Shown: positions 44,601 through 52,266 of the stretch, one piece after another
Layout of the letters: each line of letters begins with the position of its first letter
Position numbering within the stretch: position 1 is the first letter of the stretch
Assembly (NCBI GenBank): GCA_013214355.1
Contig: JABSSL010000001.1
Location: forward strand, 148,404 to 212,403
Length of the DNA: 64,000 nucleotides
Direction of reading: 5' to 3'
DNA from: Saprospiraceae bacterium
GTDB taxonomy: Bacteria; Bacteroidota; Bacteroidia; Chitinophagales; Saprospiraceae
Program-made: the position numbers and the translations under genes
Notes under the pieces: generated by a model
The model's database searches: none
Seen by the model: the letters and a program-made list of their open reading frames with translations, nothing else
What the model was told of the DNA's origin: nothing

Positions 44601-44881
44601 ACCATTCCACTGCCCAAATTATGGCGTACTTCTATACTAAGCTGAAGGAAGGGCTGAGCAAGAAAGAAGCCCTTCGGCAAGCCAAACTTCAGTTTGTATC
44701 TAGTCAAAAAGATCCTCTGAATACACACCCTTTTTACTGGGCAACATTTATTCCTATCGGAGACTTGGAAACCTCTATTGCTACAGCAAACCATGCAAGC
44801 ACCTCTTGGTTTTGGTGTCTACTTTTGATGTGCAGCTGTGTCCTCTTGGGCTGGCTTCCGGCCAAGCTGAAGCGTCAATAA
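41633..44881 (+). CDS. TPR-CHAT protein (caspase-like protease domain), exported or membrane anchored
   Basis: The 1082-residue protein has a signal peptide (LFSSCLIVLSQVSLVAQ), about ten kinesin-light-chain-type TPRs (residues about 55-520: ALAIRRSHPEQGDSLSIQTLIGLG, IRLSIYGKQHPNVGASFANMG and similar), a coiled middle part, and a C-terminal CHAT domain (about 760-1050). The caspase-type dyad is visible as His906 in LHLATHAQLED and Cys953 in LSACETGAGKW, followed by VSLARGFAYAGAKSIITSLW and HPFYWATFIPIG. A C-terminal hydrophobic helix (WCLLLMCSCVLLGWL) could anchor it. The convergent neighbours encode a sigma factor and an anti-sigma-like protein. A stress-triggered protease is inference. Confidence 0.92.
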   Translation: MTPFPHRRLLSCLFSSCLIVLSQVSLVAQENTLTEAEVLLTSAQIHLDSLAYQLAAQEGIESLALFEASLGSEHLQTSRALHLLGEIAFGQGNFEQAIAQYNRALAIRRSHPEQGDSLSIQTLIGLGLAAEGQGNLKEATTYLEEALALQRASLGIWHRHTGIIYMRLGVIEDLSGNYEEALDWHFQAVEVFDEVLDATAYEWATLYSCIGIVYDFMGDLNLALDYQHKALDILQYFPEKKHQTANCYNNIGILHRLKGDYIKALKYQEQAMKIRLSIYGKQHPNVGASFANMGVLHRYMGEFDEALEYFHQSIQVRKAVFGEKHRRVASSYDNIASIYKERGDLDNALWHAHKALEIRASIWQDQHPDLAVSYQNLSSLYNLREEHATAFAYLQKAEQMWRDIYGNEHHTTATVLDSKGKMYRNIEQLNQALPFLRQALQLRLKIFGQHHPATADSYATLGGLFNSLEQTDSAKYHLQQAISIRLYLQERDHFQLMNHYYQMSEISYQEEDYLLAAEWADKALQKLDQVRCRYLSSGTKQVHLSQHYHIFEHAIKTYLKLAELCPNEGYDQMAFRFAEKAKSNLLLESFKNVQARTIAGIPDELIQQEYDLGIELSYYQQKRFQESNRPQPSDLLLAQYNDEIFRLRNERENLVRQFETTYPDYYRLKYDDQVVGVTDIQKHLQAHQSLIEYFVGDNNIYVFLISPDRYRIFQIEKSFSLQTLIEDLRQGVTAYHQSGQKSEEHYDQRNLQLIENAHCLYQVLIQPLGPLSEELLIVPDGVLGHLPFELLLKEIPEEAHRFTTHQYLIQDHTIGYNFSATLWQLMREKTHNSNGLLSMAPSFPASSVSIKSEVGQRRLGPLSHNSTEVKAIQSLFGGKTLNGEEATLDQFQAFAPTYQFLHLATHAQLEDRDINYSFLAFTPSIDSSQSDKLFIRDLYNLRLACDMVVLSACETGAGKWQSGEGIVSLARGFAYAGAKSIITSLWSANDHSTAQIMAYFYTKLKEGLSKKEALRQAKLQFVSSQKDPLNTHPFYWATFIPIGDLETSIATANHASTSWFWCLLLMCSCVLLGWLPAKLKRQ

Positions 44882-44898
44882 ACCCGGAACCGAGGCGG

Positions 44899-45657
44899 TT
44901 AGAATCGCCGCCAGAAGCTCTGCAGGCGTGATCGTAATGTAAGTGCATCTTGATAATACGGATGCTGTTCGTTCTGTAATATGGTATTGATCTGCTGGTC
45001 TACCATCGATTCTTCACCTACCTTTAAGTAGGCCAAGGCTAGAAACCAATCAACATTTTCCTGGTAACGCTTGTCATTTTGTTGTTTCAGAGCATTGAAG
45101 GTTTCAACCGCCTCTTCACCGGCGTCAGCTTGTAGTTGAAGATGAGCCATCACGTACAAAGCTACATTGTAAGCTTCATCATCACGCCCTACTTTTGAAA
45201 GTTGATCGGCAGCTTCTTCTACCTCATTATTCTGTAGTGAAGAAATAGCTTTATCGTACGTAGAGTTAGTGGGTTGATCTCCTCGGTTACTATCCCAACT
45301 AGGTCTCTCATATTGCTTTGCGAATAGGCGATCATCGCTATATTCTTGATGGCCATACAGGAACATCAAGGCTCCAATTAGAATCAGCACTCCGGCAGCC
45401 ATGGCCCAAGTCCTCCTGGTCAGCCCCAATACCTTTACCTCTGGCACTGGTTTCCGTTGAGCAATTTCATCTAATTTGGCTAGAATCTCTTCTTTTACAA
45501 ACTCATCAATTGCCTTTTTGGTAGCCAAATAAGCTTGGTACTCTTCCTGTAGATCTGGATTCTCTTCCAGGTCATTCTCGAATTCGCGCTTTTCTTCCGC
45601 TGAGTTTGTGCCTTCTACATAGGATTCAATTCGGTCAAAGTAAATCTCTTTTGACAT
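44899..45657 (-). CDS. Membrane anti-sigma-like protein with TPR-like periplasmic part
   Basis: ATG 45657 (MSKEIYFDRIESYVEG) is chosen over 45663. The 252-residue protein has a cytoplasmic N-terminal acidic helical region (SAEEKREFENDLEENPDLQEEY, an anti-sigma-like start), one membrane segment (WAMAAGVLILIGALMFLYG, about residues 84-104) and a C-terminal helical repeat region (YDKAISSLQNNEVEEAADQLSKVG, AYNVALYVMAHLQLQADAGEEAVETF, DWFLALAYLKVGEESM) like TPRs. It follows the sigma gene by 27 bp, so it probably holds that sigma factor. Confidence 0.8.
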   Translation of the reverse strand: MSKEIYFDRIESYVEGTNSAEEKREFENDLEENPDLQEEYQAYLATKKAIDEFVKEEILAKLDEIAQRKPVPEVKVLGLTRRTWAMAAGVLILIGALMFLYGHQEYSDDRLFAKQYERPSWDSNRGDQPTNSTYDKAISSLQNNEVEEAADQLSKVGRDDEAYNVALYVMAHLQLQADAGEEAVETFNALKQQNDKRYQENVDWFLALAYLKVGEESMVDQQINTILQNEQHPYYQDALTLRSRLQSFWRRF

Positions 45658-45684
45658 AAGCATAGGTTAGGAACCGGGGGTAGC

Positions 45685-46275
45685 TTACCCCAATAATTCT
45701 TTTATTAAATCAGGCTGTTCTTTTATTTTATTCATCAGGGCTTTAAAGCATTGATGCTTTTTCTTCCGCGTCATCCCTTCGCTCTTATAGCCTACTTCCT
45801 GTGTAATCTCTCTCATTGAATAGTGTAAGGCCCAAAGGCTAAGAATCTTCTTGCACTTCTCTCCCACCTGAGCCAAGATCTTCTGCAAGCCTTCGGAGCG
45901 TTCCTTCAACAACAGCTCTTCGTCCGGCCCCATTTCAAATTTTTCCTCGACTGGGATTTGCTCTATGATATTTGCATATCGATTACTTCGGGTATACTGG
46001 GTAAACCATAAATTCTTGCAGATTGTAGTCAGGTAAGTTCGGAGCGTACTTTTGCCTTCAAACTTTCCCTTTTGGATACTTATCACCATTCGACTGATAC
46101 CCTCTTGAAAAATATCTTCAGCATCCTCCCGGCTGCCCATTCGTTTTTGGATAAACTGTAGGATAGACTGCCTGTAGGGACTGTAATGGTATATAAAGAC
46201 CAAAACCTCCTCTAAGGCCGATCCCCCTTTCTGGATACCACGGATCATTTCCTCCTCGGTGAAAACTCTTTTCAT
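45685..46275 (-). CDS. ECF-like RNA polymerase sigma factor
   Basis: The 196-residue protein has region 2 (YSPYRQSILQFIQKRMGSREDAEDIFQEGISRMVIS, TLRTYLTTICKNLWFTQ) and a region 4 with LSLWALHYSMREITQEVGYKSEGMTRKKKHQCFKALM. The HTH resembles sigma factors of Bacteroidota paired with TPR membrane proteins. It is first of a sigma/anti-sigma pair convergent with the CHAT-TPR gene. Confidence 0.9.
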   Translation of the reverse strand: MKRVFTEEEMIRGIQKGGSALEEVLVFIYHYSPYRQSILQFIQKRMGSREDAEDIFQEGISRMVISIQKGKFEGKSTLRTYLTTICKNLWFTQYTRSNRYANIIEQIPVEEKFEMGPDEELLLKERSEGLQKILAQVGEKCKKILSLWALHYSMREITQEVGYKSEGMTRKKKHQCFKALMNKIKEQPDLIKELLG

Positions 46276-46796
46276 GTAATAGGACTATTTAGAAGTAGGA
46301 AGTGTTACCCTTCCTCCCTTCGTTCTTAAAACTGGACCTATACTGTAACCTAACATTGATGCGACACAAAACTACTAGCGACCTGATCAAAGCCTGTCAT
46401 GGGGTGCTCAGCAAGTTATTTGTGCGCGTTCCGAAGTGCTTGAGTGGGTAGAGTAAAAAAATTCAAGTAGTTTGATACTAGCTATTCCTAATTTTCATAT
46501 TGCTAAAGCAAATTAGTAAAGAAGAACCTTTGTTTCAAGGGTCAAACCCACTAACTACTACATAATCACTGCTGAAAACGAAAAATATCCAACGTACCGT
46601 ATTTTTCAGTACCACTTATTAGAAATGGGCGCATGAAGAACCGATCAGTAAGTAGATCCACCGCTTGTGGTCCGCCTATAGCAATGAGCCATGATGCTGA
46701 GAAAAATCAACTTTCGAGAGAATTTCCATCAATTCTATTGCCTCGTCAGGGATCTAATTTGCAACTTGTAAGTGAAAACTAAATCTGCTCGTGACT
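46276..46796. other. 521-bp divergent intergenic region
   Basis: I find no convincing gene or RNA. A possible -7-like TAAATCTG lies about 20 bp upstream of the GNAT start, with a TTTG about 18 bp before it. The region also holds a 15-bp string TTTCAAGGGTCAAAC (46533-46547) also found at 30203-30217; this could be chance. Confidence 0.4.
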
Positions 46797-47552
46797 ATGG
46801 AAATCCTGAAGTTGACGGAAGAAAACATCCAAGATCAGCACATCTGCTGTGCATTCAGTGATAAAAAATGCGTTGAAGGCTACCAGAAGAAGAAGGATTG
46901 GCTGAAGACAGCGTTCAAGAATGGATATACTTTCCGCAAGTTGAATGAAAGGGGCAAGGTGTTCATTGAGTATGTTCCGATCGAAAACGCCTGGCTGCCG
47001 ATTGCTGGTCAAAATTTCATGGTGGTCAATTGCTTTTGGGTGTCCGGGAAGTTTAAAGGAAAGGGATGGGGCAAAAAGCTACTAGCGGCTTGCATGGAAG
47101 ATGCTCAAGCAGCGGGCATGGATGGCGTAGTAGCCATCTCGAGCGATAAGAAAAGGCCCTTTATGAGTGATCCGAAATTCTTTCAAAAACAAGGTTTTAC
47201 GGTGATCGATGAAGCTCCGCCATTCTTTAAGCTCTATGGAATGAGATTCAATCAAACAGCAGCATGGCCACAGATTATGGAGAACGCTCGCCAAGGCCAA
47301 AGTCCCTACAAAGAAGGGATTACCGCTTATTACAGCAATACCTGCCCATTCAACGATTACTGGGTCAACCAACACTTGGCCCAATACGCAGCTGAAAGAA
47401 ATGTTCCGCTACACATTCACCATATAAAAACACAAGCAGAGGCGCATCAAATGCCAATTCCATGGATTATTCACAGTGTTTTCTACAATGGTGAGTTGGT
47501 TACTCTAGAGGTAAAGCCTGATCGACATCTAGATAAAATCATAAACGTATGA
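46797..47552 (+). CDS. GNAT acetyltransferase with C-terminal YoaP-like domain
   Basis: ATG 46797 (MEILKLTEENI) is chosen over an in-frame GTG 6 bp upstream. The 251-residue protein has a GNAT domain (about 1-150: FMVVNCFWVSGKFKGKGWGKKLLAACMEDAQAAG with the acetyl-CoA loop, DPKFFQKQGFTVIDEAPPFFKLYGM) and a YoaP-type C-terminal domain (about 180-250: YSNTCPFNDYWVNQHLAQYA, IHHIKTQAEAHQMPIPWIIHSVFYNGELVT), a thioredoxin-like extension. The substrate is unknown. Its stop TGA overlaps an ATG as ATGA at 47549. Confidence 0.88.
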   Translation: MEILKLTEENIQDQHICCAFSDKKCVEGYQKKKDWLKTAFKNGYTFRKLNERGKVFIEYVPIENAWLPIAGQNFMVVNCFWVSGKFKGKGWGKKLLAACMEDAQAAGMDGVVAISSDKKRPFMSDPKFFQKQGFTVIDEAPPFFKLYGMRFNQTAAWPQIMENARQGQSPYKEGITAYYSNTCPFNDYWVNQHLAQYAAERNVPLHIHHIKTQAEAHQMPIPWIIHSVFYNGELVTLEVKPDRHLDKIINV

Positions 47553-47562
47553 AAAAGTCAAA

Positions 47563-47775
47563 GTGGCGTTCCAGGTTATCCTTGAACAGAAAATATTAAA
47601 ACAGCAAGCAAAGCTCATCAATTCTGTTAGCTACTGGCTCCTGCGCCCCAATGATGAGTCACGCCTGGATGAATCAAACGTCGAAGTAGCAAAAGATATG
47701 GCCCATACCCTGGGCAAACAAACAGCCAAAGCGCTATTGGCCTTAGCGGTTGAGGTATCGATGGAGACGCTCTAG
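47563..47775 (+). CDS. Small ORF of unknown function, possibly frameshifted
   Basis: A 70-residue helical frame from GTG 47563 ([21 protein letters not shown] to EVSMETL) follows the YoaP gene. The ATGA-overlapping start at 47549 reads [16 protein letters not shown] and stops after 16 codons in another frame, so the pair could be one gene with a frameshift. It overlaps the convergent gene's 3' end by 33 bp. No family is recognised, and it could be non-coding. Confidence 0.3.
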   Translation: MAFQVILEQKILKQQAKLINSVSYWLLRPNDESRLDESNVEVAKDMAHTLGKQTAKALLALAVEVSMETL

Positions 47776-48396
47776 ATCCGGCTTTGACTGGAGCAACTTC
47801 TCTCCGGTCATGTGGGCTGTTTTGATTTCTTTTAAGCTGGGCCAGCGCAGTCGCCCATGGGCTAGAGAATACATCCACAGGAGGTCGAGGTAATTAATGA
47901 AGATATTCAGTTTTTCTCCCCCACCAGTATCCTTCAATTCAAAGCCTAATCGCCTAGCCGTTCGATCGCTAAAGAAGTACGAACTCCCCCGAATTTCAAC
48001 GGTTTCAGGCAGTTCTTTGCGTTCCAATTTTTCTACAATCCGCAAGAGTCCTTCAATGTAGTACAACAAAAGCTTCTTACGCAGTGGCGTACCCGGCTTA
48101 ACTCCACGCATCACCATCAAATAATCAAAGGAAGTGCCATTGTGCAAATCATAACGCTTTTTGCTAGCGGAATACACCAGAAGCATTGGGGATAGATAAG
48201 TGTATGTACCTATAAGGCGGAATAGCGGGGTACCGGCAAATTGAAAGATCGGCACGATCAGAAACACCAGTAACCAAGCCCAAGGCTGGTCCATAGTTAG
48301 ATCCATCCAAGTTCCCAAAATTATAACCATCAAAAGACCAAGGAGGAGCGCAATCCCCCATTGCGTAACCTTATGGAGTTGATAGAAGCTGTTCAT
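47743..48396 (-). CDS. Hypothetical membrane protein with two N-terminal transmembrane segments
   Basis: The 217-residue protein has two hydrophobic segments near the N-terminus ([18 protein letters not shown] and [20 protein letters not shown]). A cytoplasmic or periplasmic helical part follows ([44 protein letters not shown]), ending in a basic tail. I recognise no family. It lies 15 bp downstream of the rhomboid gene on the same strand, so it may be co-expressed. Confidence 0.75.
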   Translation of the reverse strand: MNSFYQLHKVTQWGIALLLGLLMVIILGTWMDLTMDQPWAWLLVFLIVPIFQFAGTPLFRLIGTYTYLSPMLLVYSASKKRYDLHNGTSFDYLMVMRGVKPGTPLRKKLLLYYIEGLLRIVEKLERKELPETVEIRGSSYFFSDRTARRLGFELKDTGGGEKLNIFINYLDLLWMYSLAHGRLRWPSLKEIKTAHMTGEKLLQSKPDLERLHRYLNR

Positions 48397-48411
48397 CTAG
48401 TGTGTAAATGA

Positions 48412-49119
48412 TCAAAACCAGTCTGTTCGTTCTCGTTGCTGACGCTCCTTTTCTCGTTCCATTTTAGTCTTTTCAAAGAGGTCATTTTCGAAGAAGTTCC
48501 GAGGAGGAAGTTCAGGCTCAGTCTCCCAGGAATAGGGCTGACGCACCTCATCTTTTTCAATCTCCTCTTTGTACCACCAAGCGACAAAGATCCCAACCAA
48601 TCCACCCAACAGGTGGCTTTCCCAGGAAATGCCTTCTTGCCCTGGCAACACTCCCATGAACATGGAGCCGTAGTAAAAAACGACCAACAAAGCTAGAGCA
48701 ATGGACTTGAAGTTACGTCTAAAGATTCCACTCCAAAAAACAAAAGCAACCAGGCCATAAATCACCCCGCTAGCTCCAATATGAAACACCGGACGACCGA
48801 ATAGCCAAACGGCTAAGCCGGTAAGCAAATAGATCATAGTAAACGATCGCATGGCTACCTTCTTGTAGAAAAAGAGGACGAGGGCGCTCAGAACAAATAA
48901 AGGAGGCGTATTGGAAAGTAAATGGCCAAAATCCCCGTGGATTAGCGGGGCAAAGAGAATGCCTTTTAAACCAAAAATCTTCTGAGGGAAAACGCCTAAA
49001 AACCCCAATTTCAATCCTAAAAACCACTGTACGATATGAATACTCCAAAGTACAGTAATCATCTTTAGGGGAATGGCGAGACTAGCCGCTAATTTTTCAG
49101 ACATTTTTTGTTTACCCAT
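48412..49119 (-). CDS. Rhomboid-family intramembrane serine protease
   Basis: The 235-residue protein has six membrane segments. Catalytic signs are HGDFGHLLSNTPPLF (oxyanion histidine and Asn), the nucleophile GASG in HIGASGVIYGLVAFVFW, and the histidine in ESHLLGGLVGIFVAWW. It cleaves membrane-embedded substrates, which are unknown here. The C-terminal tail is acidic and cytoplasmic. A long hairpin occupies the spacer upstream (49148-49312), and a two-TM protein gene follows by 15 bp. Confidence 0.93.
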   Translation of the reverse strand: MGKQKMSEKLAASLAIPLKMITVLWSIHIVQWFLGLKLGFLGVFPQKIFGLKGILFAPLIHGDFGHLLSNTPPLFVLSALVLFFYKKVAMRSFTMIYLLTGLAVWLFGRPVFHIGASGVIYGLVAFVFWSGIFRRNFKSIALALLVVFYYGSMFMGVLPGQEGISWESHLLGGLVGIFVAWWYKEEIEKDEVRQPYSWETEPELPPRNFFENDLFEKTKMEREKERQQRERTDWF

Positions 49120-49147
49120 AAGCCCTCTGATTTGATATGGTCACACT

Positions 49148-49312
49148 GAACTGATCTAAGCTTATTAGCTGCTGATGAGGCCAAAGTATTGGACTTACTG
49201 GCGAAGCTCTTTTTGAGTTTCATACCTTTACGGTCTGGGACGAAAAAAAGCTGAAGTCCAGGAAGTTCAGGGCTTTAGGTCGCAGTCCAGATGAATAAGC
49301 TTAAATCAGTTC
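49148..49312. repeat. 165-bp long hairpin (element D)
   Basis: GAACTGATCTAAGCTTATT (49148-49166) is complementary at 18 of 19 positions to AATAAGCTTAAATCAGTTC (49294-49312). Inner pairings continue: GGACTT with AAGTCC, AGCTCTTTTT with AAAAAAAGCT, and AGGCCAAAG with CTTTAGGTC. The arms pair over most of their length, so the transcript would fold into one rod. It is in the rhomboid/Pro-rich-protein spacer and has no coding frame. Confidence 0.75.
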
Positions 49313-49430
49313 ACATAGAATTAAGTTATGCTTATTCAACGATTATCACAAGAAAGAGGTTGTTAAAACCCCTATTTATTCGACGAAGAACCACAGACTT
49401 TCACAACCTACGGTGGCTTATCAGCAGTGC

Positions 49431-50174
49431 TTAGAGATATCTTCTTCGAACTAACTTGATCAAGGATATGGCAGTATCTGTCTTTTCTTCGCTCGTCCAA
49501 TCATATTTTTCTGCCAATTCTTCCAACATCGGCTGTGCTTGATCCATGCTGCTCAGGCCATTGAGTTGTTTCAAAGCTGCATTCAAGGCGTTGTTGTCTT
49601 TACCAAACAGATCATTGGTATACAAGAGACGATCGTTAATCGCCATGGACTTAGTAAGGTCCTTGATCGGCTGAGCACTCAATTTCTCGGACAGTTCCTT
49701 AGCCTCTTTGAAAACAAAAAGCTTTTTGATTTTAGGATTGGAAGAGCCCGTGGCCGTAGGAGCAGGCTTGGGTGCTGGGGGCGCTTTCGGAGGCTCCGGC
49801 TTAGGGGCGGGCTTCGATTTAGGAGCAGGCTTGGGCGGCGGCGGCGGTGGAGCCTGTTTCTTGGGAGCTGGCGGCGTTTCTTTGACGGTATCAGGAATTT
49901 CGATGATACGCGGCGGTTTATACTTCTTTACTGGAGGTTTAACTGCAGGCTCATTTGTAATCTCTAAATCGGGATTTTGTTTTACCTTAGCATCACGACT
50001 TTTCGGACTAGCAACCGTCCCATTCTCATCCATCTGATGGAATGTCTCATACAACTGCCGGATATAACTTAGCATAAGATCACGCTCGATGGTCGCTATC
50101 TCACCATCCATGCTAATGCTTTTGTAAAGAGAGTTGATTTTTTCGAGTAGGATTTTTGCTTGTTGCAAGTTCAT
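49431..50174 (-). CDS. Proline-rich hypothetical protein of the Bacteroidota
   Basis: The 247-residue protein has an N-terminal helical region (MNLQQAKILLEKINSLYKS, DLMLSYIRQLYETF), a central Pro/Lys/Ala-rich linker (about residues 75-145, PPAPKKQAPPPPPPKPAPK) and a C-terminal helical domain (KAKELSEK-like start, AINDRLLYTNDLFGKDNNALNAAL, DTAISLIKLVRRRYL). No signal peptide is seen. The C-terminal domain resembles a conserved hypothetical domain widespread in Bacteroidota; its function is unknown. Confidence 0.85.
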   Translation of the reverse strand: MNLQQAKILLEKINSLYKSISMDGEIATIERDLMLSYIRQLYETFHQMDENGTVASPKSRDAKVKQNPDLEITNEPAVKPPVKKYKPPRIIEIPDTVKETPPAPKKQAPPPPPPKPAPKSKPAPKPEPPKAPPAPKPAPTATGSSNPKIKKLFVFKEAKELSEKLSAQPIKDLTKSMAINDRLLYTNDLFGKDNNALNAALKQLNGLSSMDQAQPMLEELAEKYDWTSEEKTDTAISLIKLVRRRYL

Positions 50175-50276
50175 GTTAGTTGATTTTGGACTAAGCCGGG
50201 GAATGTTTTCAATTTCAAGCTTCCAAAGTTAGGCTTCTTGCTTATCTTTTCAAACTGCTTATACAAATTAATAAAG

Positions 50277-50864
50277 ATGTTTTTAGAACCTCATTTTAAA
50301 GGCCAAAGGAGTGGTTGGATCGAAGTAATTTGCGGCTCCATGTTCTCTGGAAAAACGGAGGAATTGATCCGTAGATTGAAGCGCGCAAAGATAGCCAACC
50401 AGAAAGTGGAAATCTTCAAACCAGCTGTAGATAAACGCTATGATGACACCAAAGTAGTATCCCACGATGCGAATTATATCCTTTCCACGCCCATCAACCA
50501 TTCCTCAAAGCTTTTGGAATTGACGGATGGGGTTAATGTAGTAGGGGTGGATGAAGCACAATTCTTCGATGAGGAACTAACGGAAAATTGTCAGCAACTA
50601 GCTCTACGAGGTATTCGGGTAATTGTTGCGGGCTTAGACATGGACTTCAAAGGGCGTCCGTTTGGCCCTATCCCCAACTTGCTAGCCGTCGCTGAATACA
50701 TCACCAAAGTACATGCCATATGCCAGCATTGCGGCAACTTGGCCACTCATTCTTATCGACTCTCAGAAGAAGAAGGAACCGTTGTCTTGGGAGAAAAAGA
50801 TCGCTATGAAGCTCGTTGTCGAACCTGCTATCATATGGGGAACATACTTAGCCTACGCCCGTAG
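50277..50864 (+). CDS. tdk: Thymidine kinase
   Basis: ATG 50277 ([10 protein letters not shown]) is chosen over an upstream in-frame codon at 50238. The 195-residue type II thymidine kinase phosphorylates thymidine with ATP. Signs are the P-loop [18 protein letters not shown], the Walker B-like [29 protein letters not shown] (lasso/substrate region), and a structural zinc site of two Cys pairs (CQHCG and CRTCYH). A long hairpin (50873-51064) begins 9 bp after the stop. Confidence 0.95.
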   Translation: MFLEPHFKGQRSGWIEVICGSMFSGKTEELIRRLKRAKIANQKVEIFKPAVDKRYDDTKVVSHDANYILSTPINHSSKLLELTDGVNVVGVDEAQFFDEELTENCQQLALRGIRVIVAGLDMDFKGRPFGPIPNLLAVAEYITKVHAICQHCGNLATHSYRLSEEEGTVVLGEKDRYEARCRTCYHMGNILSLRP

Positions 50865-50872
50865 GTATTTCA

Positions 50873-51064
50873 GCAGACTTTCAAGCTAAGATCATGTTTA
50901 AATTTCAGTAATCGACCTACGAATGCCCCTTTTTCGCTGACACTGCGTTGGCTAAAGCGGCTTGATAGCTATGGCTATCATCCACTTCAGCCGCCTTGCT
51001 TCAGCAAAAAATCGATCCTTCTCGACTCAAAGACCGAAACTTAAACATGATCTAATTTGTCTGC
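50873..51064. repeat. 192-bp nested palindrome (element E)
   Basis: GCAGAC (50873) and GTCTGC (51064) are complementary ends. AGATCATGTTTAA (50889-50901) pairs perfectly with TTAAACATGATCT (51041-51053). Inner pairings include GCTGA/TCAGC, AGCGGCT with AGCCGCC-type arms, and a central GATAGC-tatg-GCTATC hairpin. The element starts 9 bp after the tdk stop. No coding frame runs through it. Confidence 0.75.
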
Positions 51065-51164
51065 CAGCAGTGCGCTCCTTTTAATAGATTGAAAAATTTA
51101 AAGGATATCCTTATCTTGTGATAAGCCCCAGAGCATAATTATGTATAGGAAAAAGAGGAGTGAA

Positions 51165-51244
51165 TTTTTAGTAGAATCGAGGCGCGAAAACCGAGCCTAG
51201 ACATAACTAAGCGAGGCTTTGAGCAACGAAGAGTCTACTAAAAA
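51165..51244. repeat. 80-bp hairpin (element F)
   Basis: TTTTTAGTAGA (51165-51175) and TCTACTAAAAA (51234-51244) form a perfect 11-bp terminal stem with an inner AGCCT/AGGCT hairpin. It lies in the spacer between tdk and the lytic transglycosylase gene, 84 bp before the latter's start. It could be a leader structure or terminator. Confidence 0.6.
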
Positions 51245-51327
51245 GTCGCCTTCATTAACTGTAGATAATTTTGATTTGGTGCTTATGCCCTAGACCCCGT
51301 TTAATAATCCTGTAAACATAACCCGTC

Positions 51328-52263
51328 ATGCAAAAGGCTTTGCAAAATTACACCCTGCTATTAGCCTCCTTTCTCACCGTGGTGATCTTTGCCTCTTACG
51401 GCAAAAAGAAGGAGAATAAAACCGAAGAAACTACCGTGGCTACCGCCCCGATGGCCAAGATTCCTCAGGTCATCAAACCGATCGAGTTAGATCAAACCTT
51501 TAGCCTGGCAGGCGAAAGAGTGCCCATCGAAAATCCAGATGTTTATGAAAGGATGGATAGAGAATTATCAGTGAATACCTACTGGCACTCTACTACCCTT
51601 CTTAACATTAAGAATGCTTACAAGTATTTCCCGATCATCGAAAAGATATTGGCAGAGGAAGGGGTTCCTGATGACTTCAAATACCTAGCCATTGCAGAAA
51701 GCAATTTACGCCCAGCTACTTCCCCCGCAGGAGCTAGGGGGCTCTGGCAATTTATGTCCGAAACGGGAAGGTACTATGACCTAGAAATCAATAAGGAAGT
51801 GGACGAAAGATACCATGTCGAAAAATCCACTCGGGCAGCTTGTCAATATATCAAAGACTATCATAAGCGTTTTGGGAGCTGGACCTTAGCGGCGGCGGCC
51901 TATAATATGGGCGGAACCCGCTTGAAGCGCGAAATGGATGTACAGCGCGGAGATACTTACTATGACCTCAACCTAAATCAGGAAACGGATCGCTACGTCT
52001 TTCGCATTATTGCCATTAAGGAGGTGATCGGTAATCCAGAAAAGTTTGGCTTCTATCTAGACCGGGAGGATGGTTATGAGCCTATGACGGATTTTGAATT
52101 GGTAGAGGTGGATGGCCCGATCCCAAATCTTGGAGATTTTGCCTTAAAGCATGGCATCAGTTACCGTACTTTAAAGGTGTACAATACCTGGTTGCGTAGC
52201 AGTAAATTGACTAATTCCGCTCGAAAAACTTACGAAATTAAAATACCGAATAAGAAGTTCTAA
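51328..52263 (+). CDS. Membrane-associated lytic murein transglycosylase (SLT family)
   Basis: The 311-residue protein has a hydrophobic N-terminal signal or anchor (YTLLLASFLTVVIFASYG), then an SLT domain (about 90-230: VPDDFKYLAIAESNLRPATSPAGARGLWQFMSETGRYYDL with catalytic Glu in AESN, AACQYIKDYHKRFGSWTLAAAAYNMG). The C-terminal 60 residues (FGDFALKHGISYRTLKVYNTWLR) look like a LysM-like cell-wall binding module. It cleaves peptidoglycan in the periplasm. The next gene begins 4 bp downstream. Confidence 0.93.
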   Translation: MQKALQNYTLLLASFLTVVIFASYGKKKENKTEETTVATAPMAKIPQVIKPIELDQTFSLAGERVPIENPDVYERMDRELSVNTYWHSTTLLNIKNAYKYFPIIEKILAEEGVPDDFKYLAIAESNLRPATSPAGARGLWQFMSETGRYYDLEINKEVDERYHVEKSTRAACQYIKDYHKRFGSWTLAAAAYNMGGTRLKREMDVQRGDTYYDLNLNQETDRYVFRIIAIKEVIGNPEKFGFYLDREDGYEPMTDFELVEVDGPIPNLGDFALKHGISYRTLKVYNTWLRSSKLTNSARKTYEIKIPNKKF

Positions 52264-52266
52264 GCA

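Noticed and set aside
49708-50037. Gly-rich plus-strand frame resembling a Gly-rich protein
   Set aside because: It is the complement of the Pro/Lys-rich linker in the minus-strand gene.
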